Below, piece by piece: positions 25,858 to 33,969 of a stretch of DNA of 64,000 nt; the first letter of the stretch is position 1; each line of letters opens with the position of its first letter. The translations under genes were made by a program, and so were the position numbers. The stretch is from CAYMRL01 sp964398985. GTDB taxonomy: Bacteria > Deinococcota > Deinococci > Deinococcales > Trueperaceae. The notes under the pieces were generated by a model that saw nothing but the letters and a program-made list of their open reading frames with translations, was not told the DNA's origin and did no database searches. Location: contig CAYNOS010000003.1 of the NCBI GenBank assembly GCA_964398985.1, positions 1-64,000 on the forward strand, written 5' to 3'.

Positions 25858-26453
25858 GCGCGCCGCGTCGGGTGCTGATCGTCGACGACCACCCGCTCTT
25901 CAGGCTCGGTCTCGCCATGGCGCTGGGAGCCGAAGGGTTCACGGTGGCGGGCGAGGCCGAGGACGGCGAGCGGGCTCTCGCGCGGGCCGCCGCCACCGAT
26001 GTCGACGCGGTGCTGCTGGACGTCAGGATGCCCGGCATCGACGGCATCGAGGTCTGCCGCCGACTCAAGGAGACCGCCTCACCGCCGGTGATCGTGATGC
26101 TGACCACCTACGAGGAGCCTGGCGTCATCGAGGCGGCGCGCCAAGCGGGGGCGACAGCCTACCTCTCCAAGGAGACCGCACCGAAGGAGCTGGCGCGGTT
26201 GCTGGCGGCGATTCTCGCCGATCCCCAGCGCGACTGGATGCCCCGCACCTCGCTGCCGGAGTTGACCAAGCGCGAGGAGGAGGTGCTGGCGCTGCTGAGC
26301 CTCGGCCTCACGAACAAGGCGATCGCCAGGCAGCTCGACCTCAGTCCTGACACGGTGAAGGACTACCTCGAGCGCGTCTACCAGAAGCTCGAGGTCAACG
26401 ACCGCCTGAGCGCGGTGCGGCGCGCGACAGAGCTCGGGCTCGTGGGGCGCTGA
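25854..26453 (+). CDS. Response regulator, NarL/FixJ family
   Basis: This regulator (199 residues) has a receiver domain with D11-D12 and phospho-acceptor D56 (LLDVRMPGIDG), the conserved T and K (MLTTYEE and YLSKE), and a LuxR-type HTH at about 132-190 (LTKREEEVLALLSLGLTNKAIARQL). It is co-transcribed with the HisKA kinase by a GTGA overlap. NarL regulators usually pair with HisKA_3 kinases, so the pairing is atypical. Targets are unknown; the adjacent prepilin cluster is one candidate. Confidence 0.93.
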   Translation: MSAPRRVLIVDDHPLFRLGLAMALGAEGFTVAGEAEDGERALARAAATDVDAVLLDVRMPGIDGIEVCRRLKETASPPVIVMLTTYEEPGVIEAARQAGATAYLSKETAPKELARLLAAILADPQRDWMPRTSLPELTKREEEVLALLSLGLTNKAIARQLDLSPDTVKDYLERVYQKLEVNDRLSAVRRATELGLVGR

Positions 26454-26508
26454 TCGTCTCCAGCTAGGCAACTGAGCAGGGCACTCCGAACGCCGGCGGC
26501 GGGGGGAC

Positions 26509-26514
26509 TACGCT
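26509..26514 (+). promoter_or_regulatory. -10 box of a leaderless-type promoter for the prepilin cluster
   Basis: TACGCT is followed by six bases and ATG 26521, in the 67-base gap after the response regulator gene. No Shine-Dalgarno is present. Confidence 0.55.
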
Positions 26515-26520
26515 GCTGGC

Positions 26521-26988
26521 ATGCGCGTTCGGGCCGGCGGTCTCACACTCCTGGAGATGCTGTTGGTGCTGGCGTTGGTGGCGGTGGCCGCGGGTGCCGT
26601 GGCCCTCGCGCTGCGGCCGGCGGCCGAGCTTCGCGCTGCCCAGGCCCTCAGGGGGTTGTTGATCGCTGCCCGTCACGAGGCGCTTCTGCGGGGCGCCAGC
26701 GTCGCGGTCGTCGGCTCGACTCTCGGTTTCGTAGCCACCGCCCAGGCCGGTGACGGCGCGGAATGCGCCGGCGGAGTGGACCTGGCGGGGCTCAGGCTCG
26801 CCGAGCACCCGGGGGTCCGGGTGGTGTCTGCCTGGCCGACCGGCGGGGTGGTGTGGCTGCCTTCCGGGAGTGGCCGCACCTGCGCGGGAGGCGGCGTGAT
26901 CAGCAGCACCGTGGTCCTCGAGGGGGTGCGCGGCTCTGCCGCAGTGATCGTGTCGAGCCTCGGGCGCGTGCGCGTGGAGCGGCGCTGA
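26521..26988 (+). CDS. Minor type IV prepilin, GspH/FimT-like
   Basis: This 155-residue protein has a short basic leader, a prepilin cleavage site and hydrophobic helix (RAGGLTLLEMLLVLALVAVA) with the conserved glutamate at mature position 5, and a small soluble domain with two cysteines (AECAGG and RTCAGGG) that could form a disulfide. The size and position resemble FimT/GspH pseudopilins, which contribute to pilus priming and, in some species, DNA uptake. It is the first of four pilin-like genes with overlapping or nearly touching ends. Confidence 0.8.
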   Translation: MRVRAGGLTLLEMLLVLALVAVAAGAVALALRPAAELRAAQALRGLLIAARHEALLRGASVAVVGSTLGFVATAQAGDGAECAGGVDLAGLRLAEHPGVRVVSAWPTGGVVWLPSGSGRTCAGGGVISSTVVLEGVRGSAAVIVSSLGRVRVERR

Positions 26989-27410
26989 TGCTGTCGGCAC
27001 GCCGTGGAGTGACGCTGATAGAGGCGCTGATCGCGCTGGCCCTGTTGGCGGTGGTGGTGAGCGCGTTCAGCGGCCTGCAGCTGGCCAACCTGCGCGCCAC
27101 GCGCGGCGTCGCGGTGGTCAGGACGGCGGCGGCGCTGCTGGCGGCCGAGGCGGCCCTTCAACGGCAGTTGCCGGTGACCGCCGGCACCTGCCACGTCGCC
27201 GCCTGGCTGCCGGCGGGCTGGTCGTGCCAGGCGCTGGCCGGCTGCCTGGCGGAAGGCTGCGTCGCCGAGAGCTTCGCCATCGAACTGCAGACCTCGGCAG
27301 GCCGCAGCTTCCAGGTGGCGGGGGCCGTCTATCGGCCCCTCGAAGCCGCTCCCTTCCAGCCGGCGTCCGCATCGGAGGCTGGCCAGCTCGGCGAGGGTGC
27401 AGAGCCGTGA
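26988..27410 (+). CDS. Minor prepilin, PilV-like
   Basis: This 140-residue protein starts at ATG 26988, overlapping the previous stop. The prepilin signal RRGVTLIEALIALALLAVVV has the G-V cleavage point and glutamate 5. The soluble part contains four cysteines (GTCHVA, WSCQALAGCLAEGC). The position between FimT-like and PilW-like genes suggests a PilV/GspI-type minor pilin. Confidence 0.75.
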   Translation: MLSARRGVTLIEALIALALLAVVVSAFSGLQLANLRATRGVAVVRTAAALLAAEAALQRQLPVTAGTCHVAAWLPAGWSCQALAGCLAEGCVAESFAIELQTSAGRSFQVAGAVYRPLEAAPFQPASASEAGQLGEGAEP

Positions 27411-28060
27411 GGCGCACCGCCCGTACAGCGCAGGCAGGCGGCTTCACTTTGGTGGAGGCGTTGGTGGCGCTGGCGGTGGCCGCCGTGGTCGGGGTGATGG
27501 CCGCCGCCAGCCTGCGGTCGGAGCGAAGCCAGGCCGCGGCGGTCGCCGACGCGCTCGGGCGCCTGACCGCGCTCGACCTCGCGGCCGAGCTGTTGAGCGA
27601 GGAGATCGGCCTGGCAGCCTCCCGACCGCTCCCCACCGGCTCGCCGGCGGACGTCGGTGGCCAGGACGAGGACGTGCTGCCGGCACCGCAACTGCTGGTC
27701 AGCCTGGGAGAGGCAAACAGCGGTGGTGACGCGCTCGCCGTCGCGTTCGTCGACGAGCGCCTCGCCGGGCCCGCCGTCGTCAGGCTTCTGACGTTCGAGG
27801 CCGGCGTGGACTCGGCGGGTGACTGGCAGCTCTACCGGCGCTCGGGCAGCGCGAGCCGTCAGCCTCTGGTCGAAGGCGTCACCGGCCTCCGGGTTGTCTC
27901 GCTCATCGACTCCGGCGCACCGTCGGGCACCGAGGAGCTCAGCGGTCACGCGCCGAGAAGGGTGAGCGCTGTCGTCCTCGAGCTTCGTTCCGAACAGGTC
28001 ACGCGGCCGCTGGTCATCGAGCTGCCGAACCGACCGCTGGCCGCCGTGGAGGGGAGGTGA
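27407..28060 (+). CDS. Minor prepilin, PilW/GspJ-like
   Basis: This 217-residue protein starts at GTG 27407, overlapping the upstream stop. The prepilin motif GGFTLVEALVALAVAAVVG has the canonical G-F cleavage site and glutamate 5. The long C-terminal domain (YRRSGSASRQPLVEGVTGLRV and following) matches the pattern of PilW or GspJ. It is followed 4 bases later by a PilX-like gene. Confidence 0.75.
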   Translation: MRRTARTAQAGGFTLVEALVALAVAAVVGVMAAASLRSERSQAAAVADALGRLTALDLAAELLSEEIGLAASRPLPTGSPADVGGQDEDVLPAPQLLVSLGEANSGGDALAVAFVDERLAGPAVVRLLTFEAGVDSAGDWQLYRRSGSASRQPLVEGVTGLRVVSLIDSGAPSGTEELSGHAPRRVSAVVLELRSEQVTRPLVIELPNRPLAAVEGR

Positions 28061-28064
28061 CCCG

Positions 28065-28508
28065 GTGGTGAGCGTCACCTCGCGGCGGCGCGGCCCCCGG
28101 CACGTGCCAAGCGGCCCCGCAGCCGGCATGGCGGTCCCGTTGGTGCTGCTGGTGATCGTGCTGGTGGGCGGATCGCTGTTCGCATCGGCGTTCCTGGTGA
28201 ACCTCGAGGCCAAGGCGGCCCGCTCGGCGGTGGCCGCCTTGGCGGCCCGGCAGGCGGCTGCCAGCGGACTGGCGCTGGCGGTGGCGGAACTGCGCGAGCT
28301 CGTGGCGACGGGGGAGACGCCGACCAGCGGTACCTTGGGACCCTGGGGAGCCGTGGCGCCCGCGGCAGTGACCTTCCAGGCTGCCGACCAGCCTCCCGGG
28401 GCTTTCAGCCTGGTCGTCGAAGCGCGTGTTGCCGTCGCCGTCAGTCGCCAAGAGCTCGTCGTGGGGTTCTCGCCAGAGAACGCGCCCGAGGTGTGGCTGC
28501 GGCGTTGA
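28065..28508 (+). CDS. PilX/GspK-like minor pilus protein
   Basis: This 147-residue protein has a single N-terminal hydrophobic helix (AGMAVPLVLLVIVLVGGS) with the G-M junction typical of PilX/GspK, which lack glutamate 5, and an Ala-rich amphipathic helix behind it. GTG 28065 and GTG 28068 are both possible starts. It closes the four-gene minor pilin cluster, which likely works with pilMNOPQ at 32507-37685. Confidence 0.65.
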   Translation: MVSVTSRRRGPRHVPSGPAAGMAVPLVLLVIVLVGGSLFASAFLVNLEAKAARSAVAALAARQAAASGLALAVAELRELVATGETPTSGTLGPWGAVAPAAVTFQAADQPPGAFSLVVEARVAVAVSRQELVVGFSPENAPEVWLRR

Positions 28509-28531
28509 ATCAGGAGCCCTGTGCGGCTTGG

Positions 28532-28537
28532 TACGAT
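28532..28537 (+). promoter_or_regulatory. -10 box of a leaderless-type promoter for scpB
   Basis: TACGAT is followed by seven bases and GTG 28545. This box decides the scpB start in favour of GTG 28545 over earlier in-frame codons. Confidence 0.55.
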
Positions 28538-28544
28538 TGCTGCA

Positions 28545-29099
28545 GTGGAGTCAGTGGAGTCAGTCGCCGTTCCCGACCGTGTTCAGGGCCTTCTCTGCGC
28601 GGCTCTCCTGGCCGCCGGCAAACCGCTGGCGGAGCGGGACCTGGCGCCGCTGCTGGGCCTCGAGGAGTCGAGCATCCAACGGGCCGTGGAGCGGCTCGAC
28701 GCGTCACTGCGCGCCGGCGGCCTCGGCATCGAGGTCGAACACGTCGCCGGCGGCTACCGCCTGGTCGTCTCGCCGAAGCTGGTTCCGGAGTTGGCTGCGC
28801 TGCTGGCGCCGGCGCCGCTGCCGGCGCTCAGCAACGCCGCCATCGAGACCTTGGCGTTGATCGCCTACCACCAGCCGGTGACTCGCGGCGAGCTCGAGGT
28901 GGCTCGTGGTGCCTCGTGCGTGTCGACGCTCGAGACGCTGCAGGAGCGCGAGCTGATCCGCTCGGTTGGGCACAAGGAGGTCGTGGGACGCCCGCTGATG
29001 TACGCGACCACCGACCGGTTCCTAGTCGAATTCGGGCTCGCGTCGCTGGACGACCTGCCCCAGGTTGCCTCGGCGACCGAGAGCTTCCTGCGCTCCTAG
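28545..29099 (+). CDS. scpB: Segregation and condensation protein B
   Basis: ScpB (184 residues) is the winged-helix kite subunit of the SMC-ScpAB condensin. The second winged helix, NAAIETLALIAYHQPVTRGE through GRPLMYATTDRFLVEFGL, is highly conserved. The family expects ScpA nearby, but scpA is not in the window. The frame is open upstream to 28521; GTG 28545 fits both the length and the leaderless -10 box. Its last 4 bases overlap the end of convergent aroQ. Confidence 0.93.
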   Translation: MESVESVAVPDRVQGLLCAALLAAGKPLAERDLAPLLGLEESSIQRAVERLDASLRAGGLGIEVEHVAGGYRLVVSPKLVPELAALLAPAPLPALSNAAIETLALIAYHQPVTRGELEVARGASCVSTLETLQERELIRSVGHKEVVGRPLMYATTDRFLVEFGLASLDDLPQVASATESFLRS

Positions 29100-29539
29100 C
29101 CGCGGGCGCGCTCAGCCAGGAAGCGCAACGCCAAGCCGTAGCCGGCCGTTCCCAGGCCGGTGATGACGCCGAGGCAGGCTCCGGCTGTCATCCCGCGGCG
29201 GCGGAACTCCTCGCGGGCATGCACGTTGGAGACGTGAACCTCGACGACAGCCGGTGGGATGCCGAGGATCGCGTCCCTGAGAGCGACGCTCGTGTGGCTC
29301 AAGCCGCCGGGGTTGATGATGACGGCTTCGAAGCCGGCGCCCGCGGCCGCGTGCAGCCAGTCGATGAGCTGGCCTTCGTGGTTGCTCTGACGGCACTCGA
29401 CCGCGACGCCCAGCTCGTCCGCCAGACGCGCCAGCCACGCGTCGACCTCGGCCAGCGTCGTCGCACCGTAGACTTCCGGCTCGCGAGTGCCGAGCAGGTT
29501 CAGGTTCGGACCGTGAAGCACCAGGAACTTCTCGTTCAT
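29096..29539 (-). CDS. aroQ: 3-dehydroquinate dehydratase, type II
   Basis: This 147-residue enzyme converts 3-dehydroquinate to 3-dehydroshikimate. LHGPNLNLLGTREPEVYG carries the catalytic tyrosine and arginine region, NPGGLSHTSVAL binds substrate, and VEVHVSNVHAREEFRRR supplies the catalytic histidine. It is the last gene of aroC-aroK-aroB-aroQ, and its ATG overlaps the aroB stop. Confidence 0.96.
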   Translation of the reverse strand: MNEKFLVLHGPNLNLLGTREPEVYGATTLAEVDAWLARLADELGVAVECRQSNHEGQLIDWLHAAAGAGFEAVIINPGGLSHTSVALRDAILGIPPAVVEVHVSNVHAREEFRRRGMTAGACLGVITGLGTAGYGLALRFLAERARG

Positions 29540-30636
29540 GCTCGCTGTTCCTCCAGCTCCTCGAGGGCGCCCCAGGCGCGCCTCAGTTCGGCCTCGTCGA
29601 CGTCGTCGACTATGGTTGGCGCGCCGACTCCCGTCAGCAGCACGAAGCGCGGCTTGCCTCCAACAGCCTTCTTGTCCCGCTCCAGGAAGGGGACCAAGGT
29701 CTCCCACGGCACCCGCGGCAACGGGGCGGCAGCCACCCACGAGCGAAGGCGCAAGAACTCCGTGACGAGGTCGGCCCAGCCGCGGGCGCGTGCCAGCAGA
29801 GCGGCGTAGACGAGCCCGTGAGCCACGGCGTCGCCGTGTTGAAGCCGGTTGTCGGTGGCGGTCTCGAGGGCGTGCGCCAGGGTGTGGCCGAGGTTGAGAA
29901 CGGCCCTGAGGCCAGCCTCGCGCTCGTCGGCGGCGACGATGTCGACCTTCACCTTGACGGCCCTCAGCACCGCGTCGGCCAACCTCGCGGGATCGGTCAG
30001 GGGACTCCAGTCGCCGAGGTGGACGTCCGTGAGGGAGGCGTCTGCGAGGTAGCCGGCCTTGACGAGCTCGACGGTGCCTTGCCGGAACTCGCGCTCCGGC
30101 AGCGTCCTGAGCGTGTCGACGTCGATGACCACCGCCTTCGGCTGCCAGAACGCTCCGACGAGGTTCTTGCCTTCCGGAAGGTCGAGCCCCGTCTTGCCGC
30201 CGACGCTGGCATCGACCATCGCCAGCAGGCTGGTGGGGAACTGATAGAAGTCGACTCCGCGCAGGTAACTGGCGGCCACGAAGCCCGCCAGGTCGCCAAC
30301 CACGCCGCCCCCGAGAGCGATTACGGCAGCGTCGCGGCCGAGGCCGGACTGCGCCAGGCTGCTGAGAAGCCCGCCCCACACCGCGATGTGCTTGCTGTCC
30401 TCGCCGGGCCGGACGCTCACGGTGGTGACGCTGCGGCCCGCGCTGGTCAGCCGCTCCGTGAGCGACGCGGCATACAGCGGGCCGACGTTGTCGTCGGTGA
30501 TGATCGCGATCCGGCGGTGGCTGACGAACTCGTGGGCGTGGGCCAGCAGGCCGGTGCCCACGTGCACGAGGTAGCTCGGCGTGAGCGCGACCGTCAGCGA
30601 GGCTCTCGCGGCAGTGGCGCCTGCGGCGTCGGTCAT
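29536..30636 (-). CDS. aroB: 3-dehydroquinate synthase
   Basis: AroB (366 residues) converts DAHP to 3-dehydroquinate with NAD and zinc or cobalt. The glycine-rich GGGVVGDLAGFVAASYLRG and GKTGLDLPEGKN segments, and the metal-binding LNLGHTLAHALE, identify it. ATG 30636 overlaps the aroK stop (TGATG); GTG 30639 is an alternative. Confidence 0.96.
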   Translation of the reverse strand: MTDAAGATAARASLTVALTPSYLVHVGTGLLAHAHEFVSHRRIAIITDDNVGPLYAASLTERLTSAGRSVTTVSVRPGEDSKHIAVWGGLLSSLAQSGLGRDAAVIALGGGVVGDLAGFVAASYLRGVDFYQFPTSLLAMVDASVGGKTGLDLPEGKNLVGAFWQPKAVVIDVDTLRTLPEREFRQGTVELVKAGYLADASLTDVHLGDWSPLTDPARLADAVLRAVKVKVDIVAADEREAGLRAVLNLGHTLAHALETATDNRLQHGDAVAHGLVYAALLARARGWADLVTEFLRLRSWVAAAPLPRVPWETLVPFLERDKKAVGGKPRFVLLTGVGAPTIVDDVDEAELRRAWGALEELEEQRA

Positions 30637-31205
30637 CACGCGCCGACCTGCTTGGCAGTGCGCCAGGCGAGCAACCGTTCGACGATCTCCTCCACGACGT
30701 CGTGGGAGTCCCGGCCGTCGGTCGAGACCTTGATGTCAGCAACCTCCTCGTAGGCAGCGGCGCGAGCGGCCATCAGCTCGTGGATGCGCTCGAGCGGGTC
30801 GCTGCCCTCGAGCAGCGGCCGGCGGTGACGCCGGGTGCGCCGATAGATGGTCTCGGGACTAGCGAAGAGCACCACCACCGGGCCCCTGGCCTTCAAGAGG
30901 TCGCGGTTCTCCTTCCTCGCGACCGTGCCGCCGCCGGTGGAGATGATCACCTCGTCGAGGCGCACGCAGCGCTTGACGATCTCGGTCTCGTAGTCACGGA
31001 ACACGCTCTCGCCGTAGGTCTCGAAGATGTCAGCGATACGCATGCAGCTGACGCGCTCGATGACGCGGTCCGTGTCGACGAAGGTCAGCTGCAGCCGGCG
31101 CGAGAGCTCCCAGCCGATACGGCTCTTGCCGGTGCCCATGAACCCGGCGAGGGCCAGCCAGGTCACGACCCGATCGGGCGTGAGGTGGCGCCGGGAGCCG
31201 GTCAC
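30636..31205 (-). CDS. aroK: Shikimate kinase
   Basis: This 189-residue kinase phosphorylates shikimate. The P-loop GFMGTGKSRIG, the shikimate-binding FVDTDRVIE and FRDYE, and STGGGTV are present. The GTG start at 31205 lies 1 base after the aroC stop. About 18 residues precede the first beta-strand, so a slightly later start is possible. aroK-aroB next to pilMNOPQ is a known conserved neighbourhood in other bacteria. Confidence 0.96.
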   Translation of the reverse strand: MTGSRRHLTPDRVVTWLALAGFMGTGKSRIGWELSRRLQLTFVDTDRVIERVSCMRIADIFETYGESVFRDYETEIVKRCVRLDEVIISTGGGTVARKENRDLLKARGPVVVLFASPETIYRRTRRHRRPLLEGSDPLERIHELMAARAAAYEEVADIKVSTDGRDSHDVVEEIVERLLAWRTAKQVGA

Positions 31206-31206
31206 G

Positions 31207-32364
31207 TCAGTAGTCTGCCGCGTACTCGCGGTGCCTCTGAACGCGCTCCTTGAGTTCGTCGACCTTGTCGCCGCCGAACTTCTCCAGCACGGCCTCGGCG
31301 AGCACCAGCGCCGACATCGCCAGGACGACGATCGACGCAGCGGGCACGGCGGTCACGTCGGAGCGCTCGCGCGAGGCGTCGGCCTTCTGGTGGGTCACCA
31401 CGTCCACCGTCGGCAGCGGCCGCATGAGCGTCGCTATCGGCTTCATCGCGGCCCTCACGACCAGTTCCTCGCCGTTGGTGATGCCGCCTTCGAGGCCACC
31501 GGCGCGGTTCGTCTCGCGCAAATAGCGGCCGCCTGAGCGTCCGACGATCGCGTCGTGCACCGCGCTGCCGGGACGCGCGGCGTTGGCCCAACCGTCGCCG
31601 ATCTCGCAGCCCTTCATGGCCGGCACGCTCATCACCGCCTGCGCCAAGCGACCGTCGAGCTTGCGGTCCCATTGGGTGTGGCTGCCGAGCCCAACGGGAA
31701 CGCCGCGGAAACGCGCCTCGACCACGCCGCCCAGGGTGTCGCCGCGCTCCTTGGCGGCGTCTATCAGGTCGATGATCCGGTCTTGGGCTGCCTCGTCGAA
31801 GGTCCTCAACGGGCTGGCGTCGAGCGCGTCGAGGCGCTCCCAGTCCATCGTGCCGCCGCAGTCGCTGCCGCCGAGGCTAATGACTCGCGCGCAGGCCTGG
31901 ACGCCGACCTCTTCCAGCAAGCGCAGAGCGACGGCGCCGGCCGCGACGCGGCTGGCGGTCTCGCGCGCCGACGCGCGCTCGAGCACGTCGCGCAGGTCCT
32001 TGTGCCCGTACTTGATGCCGCCGGCAAGGTCGGCGTGTCCGGGGCGGGGCTCGGTCAGCGAGCGGCGGCGCGGCTCGTTGCCGGCTGCGACGTCCATCAC
32101 CTCGCGCCAGTTGGCGTGGTCGCGGTTGACGATCTCGAAGGCGATGGGGGAGCCGGTAGTGCGACCGGCGCGGACGCCGCCCCTGATCACCGCGGTGTCG
32201 GTCTCGATCACCATGCGCTGGCCACGCCCGTAGCCGCCCTGGCGGCGCCTCAGCCACGGATCGATGTGGTCGGGTGCACTGAGATGCAGTCCGGCGGGCA
32301 CCCCGTCGAGCAAAGCGATGAGGCCGGGGCCGTGCGACTCGCCGGCCGACAAGTACCTGAGCAT
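31207..32364 (-). CDS. aroC: Chorismate synthase
   Basis: AroC (385 residues) makes chorismate from EPSP using reduced FMN. AGESHGPGL at the N-terminus and RPGHADLAGGIKYG are the family signatures, with the conserved RASARETASRVAAGAVA helix. It is the first gene of the aroCKBQ operon and has a TAGATT box 6 bases upstream of its ATG, so it is probably leaderless. Confidence 0.97.
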   Translation of the reverse strand: MLRYLSAGESHGPGLIALLDGVPAGLHLSAPDHIDPWLRRRQGGYGRGQRMVIETDTAVIRGGVRAGRTTGSPIAFEIVNRDHANWREVMDVAAGNEPRRRSLTEPRPGHADLAGGIKYGHKDLRDVLERASARETASRVAAGAVALRLLEEVGVQACARVISLGGSDCGGTMDWERLDALDASPLRTFDEAAQDRIIDLIDAAKERGDTLGGVVEARFRGVPVGLGSHTQWDRKLDGRLAQAVMSVPAMKGCEIGDGWANAARPGSAVHDAIVGRSGGRYLRETNRAGGLEGGITNGEELVVRAAMKPIATLMRPLPTVDVVTHQKADASRERSDVTAVPAASIVVLAMSALVLAEAVLEKFGGDKVDELKERVQRHREYAADY

Positions 32365-32370
32365 CCGGTC

Positions 32371-32376
32371 AATCTA
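32371..32376 (-). promoter_or_regulatory. -10 box of a leaderless-type promoter for aroCKBQ
   Basis: TAGATT on the minus strand is followed by six bases (GACCGG) and the aroC ATG at 32364. No Shine-Dalgarno is present. Confidence 0.65.
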
Positions 32377-32426
32377 GCATGCGGCTGGGACGCGCCAGAG
32401 GCGGTTAGCGGCGCGCCACACGCGAA

Positions 32427-32454
32427 GGCGCCCGGTGGTGATCGACCGGGCGCC
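32427..32454 (-). terminator. Hairpin after pilQ
   Basis: GGCGCCCGGT (32427-32436) and ACCGGGCGCC (32445-32454) form a perfect 10-bp stem with an 8-base loop, 52 bases after the pilQ stop and upstream of the aroC promoter. The following T run is short (TTCG). It probably ends the pil transcript. Confidence 0.7.
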
Positions 32455-32506
32455 TGGCGGTGGAGTCTTCTTGCGGACGTCCGGCCGAGGCCGGCGTCCC
32501 GGGAGG

Positions 32507-33967
32507 TCAGTCGATGACCATCGCGTTCACGACCAGCAGCAGGTCGATGTTCTCGTCTTCCTGGACGGTGCTGCCGAACAGCTCGCCGATGATCGGGATG
32601 TAGCCGAGGATCGGCACGCGCTTCTTGGTCAGGTTGTAGTTGCTCTGCAGCAGGCCGCCGAGGAGCGCCGTTTGGCCGGGCTCCAGCGTCACGGTGGAGG
32701 AGACCGCCCTGGTGGACAGCTCGAGGAACGAGGGGTCGTTGGTCGTCGAGAGCACGTCCTCGACCTTGGCGACGATCACCAGGGTGACACGTCCATCGTT
32801 GGCGATCCGCGGGGTCACCTCGAACTGCACGCCGTAGGGGATCTCGCGTTCGATGTTCTCGCTGGCGCCGGGGATGCTGATGAAGATCGTGCCGCCCGAC
32901 TGGATCGTGCCGGTCTCATTGTCGAGGACCGTGATGTTGCCATCGTCGACGCGGCGCGACAGCCCCTGGGTCTCGAGCGCGTCGAGGACCGCCAGGATGT
33001 TGAAGCTCGACACCGCCGCAGCCGTGTCGAAGATGAAGCTAAGGCCGGTGTCGAGGATGCTGGCGCTCATCTGACCGAAGCCGCCGGTGACGTCGAGGCC
33101 GAGGTCGTAGCTGACGCTCTTGACGACCTCTTGTATGCGGATCTGCACGTTGACCTGCCGCTGCGCCCTGTCGAGCTCGCGGATCAGATCCGACATCGTG
33201 GCCTGATCGGTCGCGGTGCCGGTGACGATCACGCTGTTGGTGCGCGCGTCGGCCACCACGCTGAACCGTTCGACGCTCTCGCTGCCTTCACCGCTGTCGC
33301 TGGCGGTGCGGGTGGCCTGGAGCACGCCGGCGAGGTCGGTGGCACGGGCGTTCGAGAGGAAGTAGGTGCGCTGCTCCAGCGGAACCATTTCGGAGGCGCT
33401 GGCGTACTGCTCGAGGAGTGCGCCGACCCGGGTGTGCTCCTCGGGCGTCGCCATCACTACCAGCGTCTGCATGCCTTCGATCGACTCGGCTTCGTAGCCG
33501 GCGACTTCGAGGATCCGCAGGGCGCCGTCGACGTTGCCCGAGACGCGGTAGAAGCGCTGCTCGCGCGCGCTGGCGGCCGGCTCGGTGGCGGCCGGCGCGG
33601 CCGCGACCTCGGGAGCGCGCAGACGAGCCACGCTCGCGGAGCTGCCGACGACGACGACGTCGTTATCGAGCAGCACGTAGTCGAGGTCGTTCAGCGTGAG
33701 GACGATGTTCCACACCTGGCGGAACGGCTTGGGATCGCCGATGTCGTAGACGATCGTGATGTTGGGCACGTCGTCGGTGATCGCGGTCAGGCCCACCGAC
33801 CTGGCGAGAGCGATGACCATGACTGGCAGCGCCTCGCCCGACACGCCGGTGGTGAACTCCACCGGCTCGTCGAAGCGGCCGTCCGAGGGAAGTGGCTCCA
33901 GGTTGCCTTGCCCGAAGGCGAGGCTGAGGAGCGCGAGGAGCGTGAGGACGATTCCGGTTCGCTTCAT
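32507..33967 (-). CDS. pilQ: Type IV pilus secretin
   Basis: PilQ (486 residues) forms the outer-membrane pore for the pilus. A signal peptide (LTLLALLSLAFG) is followed by an STN-like N0 domain (residues about 20-105), one NolW/N1-type domain and the C-terminal secretin beta-barrel, with QTALLGGLLQ and VPILGYIPIIGELF as typical motifs. It is much shorter than Thermus PilQ (about 750 residues), with fewer periplasmic ring domains. ATG 33967 gives a proper signal peptide; GTG 33973 overlaps the upstream stop. Confidence 0.93.
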   Translation of the reverse strand: MKRTGIVLTLLALLSLAFGQGNLEPLPSDGRFDEPVEFTTGVSGEALPVMVIALARSVGLTAITDDVPNITIVYDIGDPKPFRQVWNIVLTLNDLDYVLLDNDVVVVGSSASVARLRAPEVAAAPAATEPAASAREQRFYRVSGNVDGALRILEVAGYEAESIEGMQTLVVMATPEEHTRVGALLEQYASASEMVPLEQRTYFLSNARATDLAGVLQATRTASDSGEGSESVERFSVVADARTNSVIVTGTATDQATMSDLIRELDRAQRQVNVQIRIQEVVKSVSYDLGLDVTGGFGQMSASILDTGLSFIFDTAAAVSSFNILAVLDALETQGLSRRVDDGNITVLDNETGTIQSGGTIFISIPGASENIEREIPYGVQFEVTPRIANDGRVTLVIVAKVEDVLSTTNDPSFLELSTRAVSSTVTLEPGQTALLGGLLQSNYNLTKKRVPILGYIPIIGELFGSTVQEDENIDLLLVVNAMVID

Positions 33968-33969
33968 GA

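Noticed and set aside
29096..30742. 548-codon minus-strand frame joining aroQ to upstream sequence
   Set aside because: Only the last 147 codons (aroQ) are homologous; the upstream part is out of frame with aroB.
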